Assembly: GCA_014896635.1 (NCBI GenBank)
Contig: JADBKA010000073.1
Span: 1-20,927 of the forward strand
DNA: 20,927 nt
Direction of reading: 5' to 3'
Source: Ktedonobacteraceae bacterium
Lineage (GTDB): Bacteria; Chloroflexota; Ktedonobacteria; Ktedonobacterales; Ktedonobacteraceae
Shown: positions 17,000-20,927 of the stretch, in pieces
Layout of the letters: every line of letters starts with the position of its first letter
Position numbering within the stretch: position 1 is the first letter of the stretch
Notes under the pieces: model-generated
What the model saw: the letters and a program-made list of their open reading frames with translations, nothing else
Databases searched by the model: none
Told to the model about the DNA's origin: nothing
Program-made: the position numbers and the translations under genes

Positions 17000-17488
17000 A
17001 TGGAGCGCAAAGGAAAGGCCGAACTACTTCAGGAGATGCGGAGCAGCTACAATGCGTTCAAGGCGCTCTTAGCCTCGCTCAGTCCAGAGCAGATGACCAC
17101 GCCTGGCGTGAATGACACATGGTCGGTCAAGGACAATATCGCTCATCTCAGTGCCTGGCACCACGTCGCACTGAATCGCATCCAGGCCATGAACCAGGGA
17201 ACCCCACGCTTCCCTCTCCCAGGCAAAACAGAAGATGAGGTCAACGAGCACTTTTACCAGCAGAACAAAGCTCGCTCCCTGGATGACATACTCGCCGAGT
17301 TCGACACGACATATCAGCAAATTGAGAACGAGGTGCAGAGCTTGAGCGAAGAAGCATTACACAGGCCACTGGCATGGCGCAACGATGCATCCATCCTGCC
17401 TACCATTGCCGGCAATACCTATGAACACTATGCAGAACATAGCCAGATCATCCGCGACTGGCTCGCGCAGCAGGAACAGCACGCATGA
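17000..17488 (+). CDS. ClbS/DfsB-like four-helix (DinB-like) protein
   Basis: This 162-residue protein starts MERKGKAELLQEMRSSYNAF and continues PGVNDTWSVKDNIAHLSAWH, the pattern of the ClbS/DfsB group within the DinB-like four-helix fold. Three histidines in DinB metal positions are visible: H49 (IAHL), H143 and H147 (YEHYAEHSQ). The wider fold includes metal-dependent thiol transferases, and E. coli ClbS protects its host by opening the reactive ring of the genotoxin colibactin. The present substrate is unknown. The ATG at 17000 has AAAGGAG about 10 bases upstream. Its stop overlaps the next gene's start (ATGA, 17485-17488), so it is translationally coupled to a DNA glycosylase-like gene. 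A WYL regulator diverges upstream. Function as a toxin-inactivating or thiol-linked enzyme is inferred from family and context only. Confidence 0.85.
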   Translation: MERKGKAELLQEMRSSYNAFKALLASLSPEQMTTPGVNDTWSVKDNIAHLSAWHHVALNRIQAMNQGTPRFPLPGKTEDEVNEHFYQQNKARSLDDILAEFDTTYQQIENEVQSLSEEALHRPLAWRNDASILPTIAGNTYEHYAEHSQIIRDWLAQQEQHA

Positions 17489-18708
17489 TCACAGAGTCGG
17501 TAATGAGTACGCAGCCCCTGCATATCTCACAGGAGCAGGCACGGCGTTTCCTTGCTACCTACCATTTCACTACTACTGATCTGCCAGGTGTCTTTGATCG
17601 TCTGGGAACGGTGCAGTACGATCCTTTAAACCCGGTCGGGCGCAATCCTGATCTGGTTTTTCAGGCGCGCGTGCCGGGCTATCGCGTCGATGACTGGCAG
17701 GAAGCTGCTTACACCGACCGCATCGTCTACGACGCATGGGATAAACAGGCCTGTCTCGTCCCTGTCAGTGACTGGCCCAGGCGCGCCTACGGACGCCTGC
17801 ATCACCGTACCTACCACGACCGCGAGATCTTGCAGTCCGTACCGGATATCGTCGAGATGATCCTGACTGCCATCGAGACGCAGGGACCCCTCTCCTCGCT
17901 GGAGTTCGAGCAGCCAGAGCATACCTCCCATGCCTTCAGTCGAACAGAACATTCCTGGTATGGGCAGACGCTGATCAAACGGGTGCTGCGCTCGTTGTGG
18001 GCCTGTAGTATGCTGCTCACCCATCACCGCAAAAACGGGCGGCACTATTATGATCTACCTGAGCGCGTTATCCCGCAGCGGCACTACGCGGCGCCACCGC
18101 TGCTGGATAAGGATGCGTACTACCGTTGGATTATCGCGCGGCGCTGCCAGGCGATAGGACTGCTACGCCCGGCAGCCGAGGCTGCCATCTGGAGCGCCTG
18201 CGGCGATGCCACAACGCGCAGGTGTATTCTCGCACAACTGGTCGCAGAAGGCACACTTACCCCGGTCGCCGTCGGCGCAAAACAGTGGCTTGCTTACATG
18301 CCCACCAGCGCGTTGCCACTGCTTGATGCGGCTCCTCCATCGCCACGCCTGATTTTTCTGGGACCGCTCGACAGCATCCTGTGGGATCGCAAAGCGATAC
18401 AGCAGATCTTCGGCTTCGACTATGCCTGGGAAGTCTACAAACCGCCGGCGCAGCGCCGCTGGGGCTACTATGTGTTACCCGTTTTCTATGCAGACCGCCT
18501 TGTCGCGCGCATCGACTCGCGCCTGGAGCAGGGAACCTGGAAGATTGCACGCTGGTGGTGGGAACCCGATGTAACACCGGATGCCGAACTGCTGGAGGCT
18601 TTGAGCAAGGCAGCCGCACAGTTTCTCCACTACTTGCGTGCCGACAGTGTTGTAGTAGACGAAAGTGTAGACCGGGCAGCAGCACAGGCTTTCACCGCCA
18701 TATCGTAG
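17485..18708 (+). CDS. AlkX/AlkZ-type (HTH_42, YcaQ-like) DNA glycosylase
   Basis: This 407-residue protein has the layout of the HTH_42 glycosylases: tandem winged helices in the first 250 residues and a C-terminal beta-rich part with LGPLDSILWDR, FGFDYAWEVYKPPAQRRWGYY, VLPVFYADRLVARID and the family's Trp-rich end WKIARWWWEPD. The family's catalytic Q-x-Q or Q-x-D motif appears as Q44-Y45-D46 in TVQYDPLNP. E. coli YcaQ (AlkX) has a Q-I-D motif and unhooks DNA interstrand crosslinks, while Streptomyces AlkZ protects against azinomycin B. QYD thus points to the AlkX side. The ATG at 17485 overlaps the previous stop by 4 bases and has AGGA 9 bases upstream; a second ATG at 17503 is possible but has no ribosome site. 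Substrate is inferred, not shown. Confidence 0.87.
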   Translation: MITESVMSTQPLHISQEQARRFLATYHFTTTDLPGVFDRLGTVQYDPLNPVGRNPDLVFQARVPGYRVDDWQEAAYTDRIVYDAWDKQACLVPVSDWPRRAYGRLHHRTYHDREILQSVPDIVEMILTAIETQGPLSSLEFEQPEHTSHAFSRTEHSWYGQTLIKRVLRSLWACSMLLTHHRKNGRHYYDLPERVIPQRHYAAPPLLDKDAYYRWIIARRCQAIGLLRPAAEAAIWSACGDATTRRCILAQLVAEGTLTPVAVGAKQWLAYMPTSALPLLDAAPPSPRLIFLGPLDSILWDRKAIQQIFGFDYAWEVYKPPAQRRWGYYVLPVFYADRLVARIDSRLEQGTWKIARWWWEPDVTPDAELLEALSKAAAQFLHYLRADSVVVDESVDRAAAQAFTAIS

Positions 18709-19060
18709 CAGAAGGCCATTTTACACATCGAGGAGTATCCCTTGATCTGGACAGAAAGGTTATCCCCTTCCTGCCTCAAAAACCTTTCTGTATCTCGTTC
18801 TGTCAGGGTGAACCTGAATCTTCATGCACAGTCATTTCCATCTGGCAAACAGGCATGGTATACTTTTTTATAACTCCTTCAGAGCCTTTACCCCATTGCA
18901 TTATTCAACAGAGTGGAGCGAAGGTGAGAGGGGAGAGAGTATCTTCGTCAGGAAGGAGGTTCAGACCACATCAAGAATAGACGTCATTTAGGAACAATAG
19001 TTTACGCATCTGACCGGCTCACAAATAGTGATGTTTTTTTGATGTACTGGAGGTCATAGA
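18709..19060 (+). other. 352-base gap before the lactate permease, with hairpin and probable promoter
   Basis: No gene was found here. An 11-bp perfect hairpin, ACAGAAAGGTT (18751-18761) with AACCTTTCTGT (18781-18791), has a 19-base loop and no T run. An extended -10 box, TGGTATACT (TATACT at 18859-18864), with a poor -35, would start RNA near 18871 and leave a leader of about 190 bases. GGAGG lies 8 bases before the permease ATG. I looked for T-box features (TGGAACC-type bulge) and did not see them. Confidence 0.5.
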
Positions 19061-20848
19061 ATGACTTGGATGCAAACATACACGCCTGTAGCGGGCAACC
19101 TGGCCCTCTCGGCCCTAGTAGCAGCCTTGCCTGTAGTGGTTCTGCTTGGCCTGCTTGGTATTTTCCGTGTGCGCGCACACTGGGCGGCGCTGGCCGGACT
19201 GGCTACCGCATTTCTCGTCGCCCTGCTCGTCTATGGCATGCCCTTCTCACTTGCCTTTCCCGCCTTGCTCAATGGAGCGGCCTATGGTCTCTTCCCCATT
19301 GGCTGGATTATCCTCGGCGCTATTTTTGTCTATGACATTACCGTCCAGACGGGCAAATTTGAAATTATTAAACAGACCGTCGCCGGTCTGGCAAGCGACC
19401 GCCGTCTACAATTGTTGCTCATCGCCTTCAGTTTTGGCGCATTCATTGAGGGTGCTGCCGGCTTTGGCACGCCTGTCGCGGTTTCAGCCGCTATGCTGAT
19501 CGGACTGGGATTCCGCCCGTTGCCTGCCGCCGGGCTGGCCCTGATAGGCAACACCGCCCCGGTTGCTTACGGCGCCCTCGGCACACCCATTATTGCCCTG
19601 GCCTCGGTTACTAACCTGCCGATAGACAAACTCAGTGCGATGGTCGGGCGCCAGTTGCCATTCTTCTCGCTGATCGTTCCATTCTGGCTGGTGTGGGCAA
19701 TGGCAGGCTGGCGCGGCATGCGTGAAGTCTGGCCTGCCTGCCTGGTTGCCGGAGCGAGCTTTGCCATCACGCAGTTCCTTGTCAGCAACTTGTACGGCCC
19801 GACCCTGGTAGATATCGCCGGCTCAGTCGTTTCTATCGTGTGCCTGGTGCTCTTCCTACGCATCTGGCAGCCGAAGACAACCTGGCTTTTCCCTGAGGAG
19901 CGCGAAACCGCTGCAGTCGCTAGCGACAGCGAACAGAGCACGACAGCAGCGGGAGCGCGAGGTGGTGGGGGACAGCCGGCGCCAGCTGCCGCCGCGCTGG
20001 TCTCGTTCGACGAAAGTGACGTCGATGCCGCTGTACAGCGAGGCGGAGCGGTAAGCATCTCACCGGCAATGACCGGCAATCCTACCTCCCAGCAAAAATT
20101 GATCGCCTGGATGCCCTGGATTATCCTGGCGGTGGTCCTGTTCATCTGGGGTCTTCCGCCGGTGAAGACTTTCCTCAATAACCTCTACATTACTAATCTT
20201 AATATTTCGGTTCCCCTGCTTGACAAAGCCGTAATTCGCGTGCCCCCTGTGGTGCCCAAAACTACGCCCGAAACCGCCGTTTTCCAGTTTAACTGGCTCT
20301 CGGCCACCGGCACGGGACTGCTGATCACGGGCATCATCGGAGGGCTGGTGCTGGGAGTGAGTCCGCTGAGATTGCTACGCATATTCTGGGGAACATTGCT
20401 GCGATTGCGCTTCTCTTTGCTCACTATCGCAGCTATGCTGGCTATCGGCTATACCACGCGCTATGCAGGCCTTGATGCCACAATGGGCCTGGCTTTTGCC
20501 AGCACCGGCGTGCTTTTCCCCTTCTTCTCCGCACTGCTGGGCTGGCTTGGTGTGGCATTGACCGGCAGTGATACCTCATCGAACGTCCTGTTCGGCAGCC
20601 TGCAAAAGATAACCGCCAGCAAACTTGGCCTTTCTCCTATTCTGTCCGCTGCCTCTAATAGTTCCGGCGGCGTGATGGGAAAAATGATCGACGCCCAGAG
20701 CATCGTTGTGGCTGGCGTGGCAACTGGCCAGCGAGGAGGAGAAGGGCAGATTTTGCGCTACGTGTTCTTCCACAGCATTGCCCTGGCCGCGCTTGTCGGC
20801 ATCCTCGTCATGCTCCAGGCCTATGTCTTCCCTGGCATGATCCCCTGA
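19061..20848 (+). CDS. lldP: L-lactate permease (LldP family) with a hydrophilic insert
   Basis: This 595-residue transporter takes up lactate (and related 2-hydroxy acids such as glycolate) with protons across the inner membrane. Family motifs are clear: [17 protein letters not shown] (125-141), [14 protein letters not shown] (164-177) and [15 protein letters not shown] (501-515). Hydrophobic helices fill residues 12-270 and 346-595. Between them, about 278-344 is a charged, Ala/Gly-rich insert containing [13 protein letters not shown], which makes the protein about 40 residues longer than E. coli LldP (551). It probably forms a flexible cytoplasmic loop. The ATG has GGAGG 8 bases upstream. 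No lactate dehydrogenase gene adjoins; the window ends 79 bases later. LarE in the same window hints that the cell also makes the lactate racemase cofactor, but the link is only circumstantial. Confidence 0.93.
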   Translation: MTWMQTYTPVAGNLALSALVAALPVVVLLGLLGIFRVRAHWAALAGLATAFLVALLVYGMPFSLAFPALLNGAAYGLFPIGWIILGAIFVYDITVQTGKFEIIKQTVAGLASDRRLQLLLIAFSFGAFIEGAAGFGTPVAVSAAMLIGLGFRPLPAAGLALIGNTAPVAYGALGTPIIALASVTNLPIDKLSAMVGRQLPFFSLIVPFWLVWAMAGWRGMREVWPACLVAGASFAITQFLVSNLYGPTLVDIAGSVVSIVCLVLFLRIWQPKTTWLFPEERETAAVASDSEQSTTAAGARGGGGQPAPAAAALVSFDESDVDAAVQRGGAVSISPAMTGNPTSQQKLIAWMPWIILAVVLFIWGLPPVKTFLNNLYITNLNISVPLLDKAVIRVPPVVPKTTPETAVFQFNWLSATGTGLLITGIIGGLVLGVSPLRLLRIFWGTLLRLRFSLLTIAAMLAIGYTTRYAGLDATMGLAFASTGVLFPFFSALLGWLGVALTGSDTSSNVLFGSLQKITASKLGLSPILSAASNSSGGVMGKMIDAQSIVVAGVATGQRGGEGQILRYVFFHSIALAALVGILVMLQAYVFPGMIP

Positions 20849-20927
20849 GGTATCCCCCATGCGCGTGAACTTGAGAGGATCTCTCCTCTGGAGGAGAAAA
20901 AGGGGAAAAAAGAGATTTTCGGGGGGC

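Noticed and set aside
18709..19060. T-box or known riboswitch ahead of lldP
   Set aside because: I saw no T-box bulge sequence and no core of a riboswitch class I can recognise by eye; a covariance search would be needed.
20849..20927. Short TCTCCT/AGGAGA hairpin after lldP as a terminator
   Set aside because: It is followed by A and G rather than T on the plus strand, and the window ends too soon to judge the next gene.

Overview
The window looks like chromosomal DNA of a Chloroflexota bacterium, most likely class Ktedonobacteria. I infer this from the gene style (NarL-type two-component systems next to ABC-2 exporters, a DUF1800/DUF1501 Tat-exported pair, a WYL regulator beside a ClbS/DfsB-like four-helix protein, a DUF6069-like membrane protein) and the moderately high GC. 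No rRNA or tRNA gene, insertion sequence, phage gene or CRISPR array was found.

Left part, minus strand (1-6205). A broken two-component system comes first: an OmpR-type response regulator (1-425, partial) preceded in transcription order by its histidine kinase (623-1970). Both carry frameshifts, and the kinase also has an in-frame stop. Next are a ChaB-family protein with a clear terminator, a class I/II aminotransferase, an IscS/NifS-type cysteine desulfurase and LarE. LarE has three cysteines in the right places for an iron-sulfur cluster and lies just upstream of the cysteine desulfurase, so the two may form a sulfur-delivery pair for the nickel-pincer cofactor.

Middle, plus strand (6376-11819). 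One co-directional block holds an ABC-2 exporter (ATPase, small four-helix membrane protein, permease), a NarL-type response regulator, its histidine kinase, and a MocA-like nucleotidyltransferase whose start overlaps the kinase end. The two-component system probably controls the exporter. The role of the nucleotidyltransferase is unclear.

Middle right, minus strand (11920-16790). A DUF1800/DUF1501 pair, both with Tat signals, is followed leftwards-to-right by the wreck of an ABC exporter (15114-15788), in which the ATPase core from Walker A to the signature is deleted and the membrane part is frameshifted. Immediately beyond it is a WYL-domain regulator.

Right part, plus strand (17000-20848). 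Divergent from the WYL gene is a two-gene unit with a 4-base ATGA overlap: a ClbS/DfsB-like protein and an AlkX/AlkZ-type (HTH_42) DNA glycosylase with a Q-Y-D motif. The three together look like a regulated genotoxin or DNA-crosslink resistance module, which is the most interesting hypothesis in the window. The window ends with an L-lactate permease that has a long leader and an unusual hydrophilic insert.
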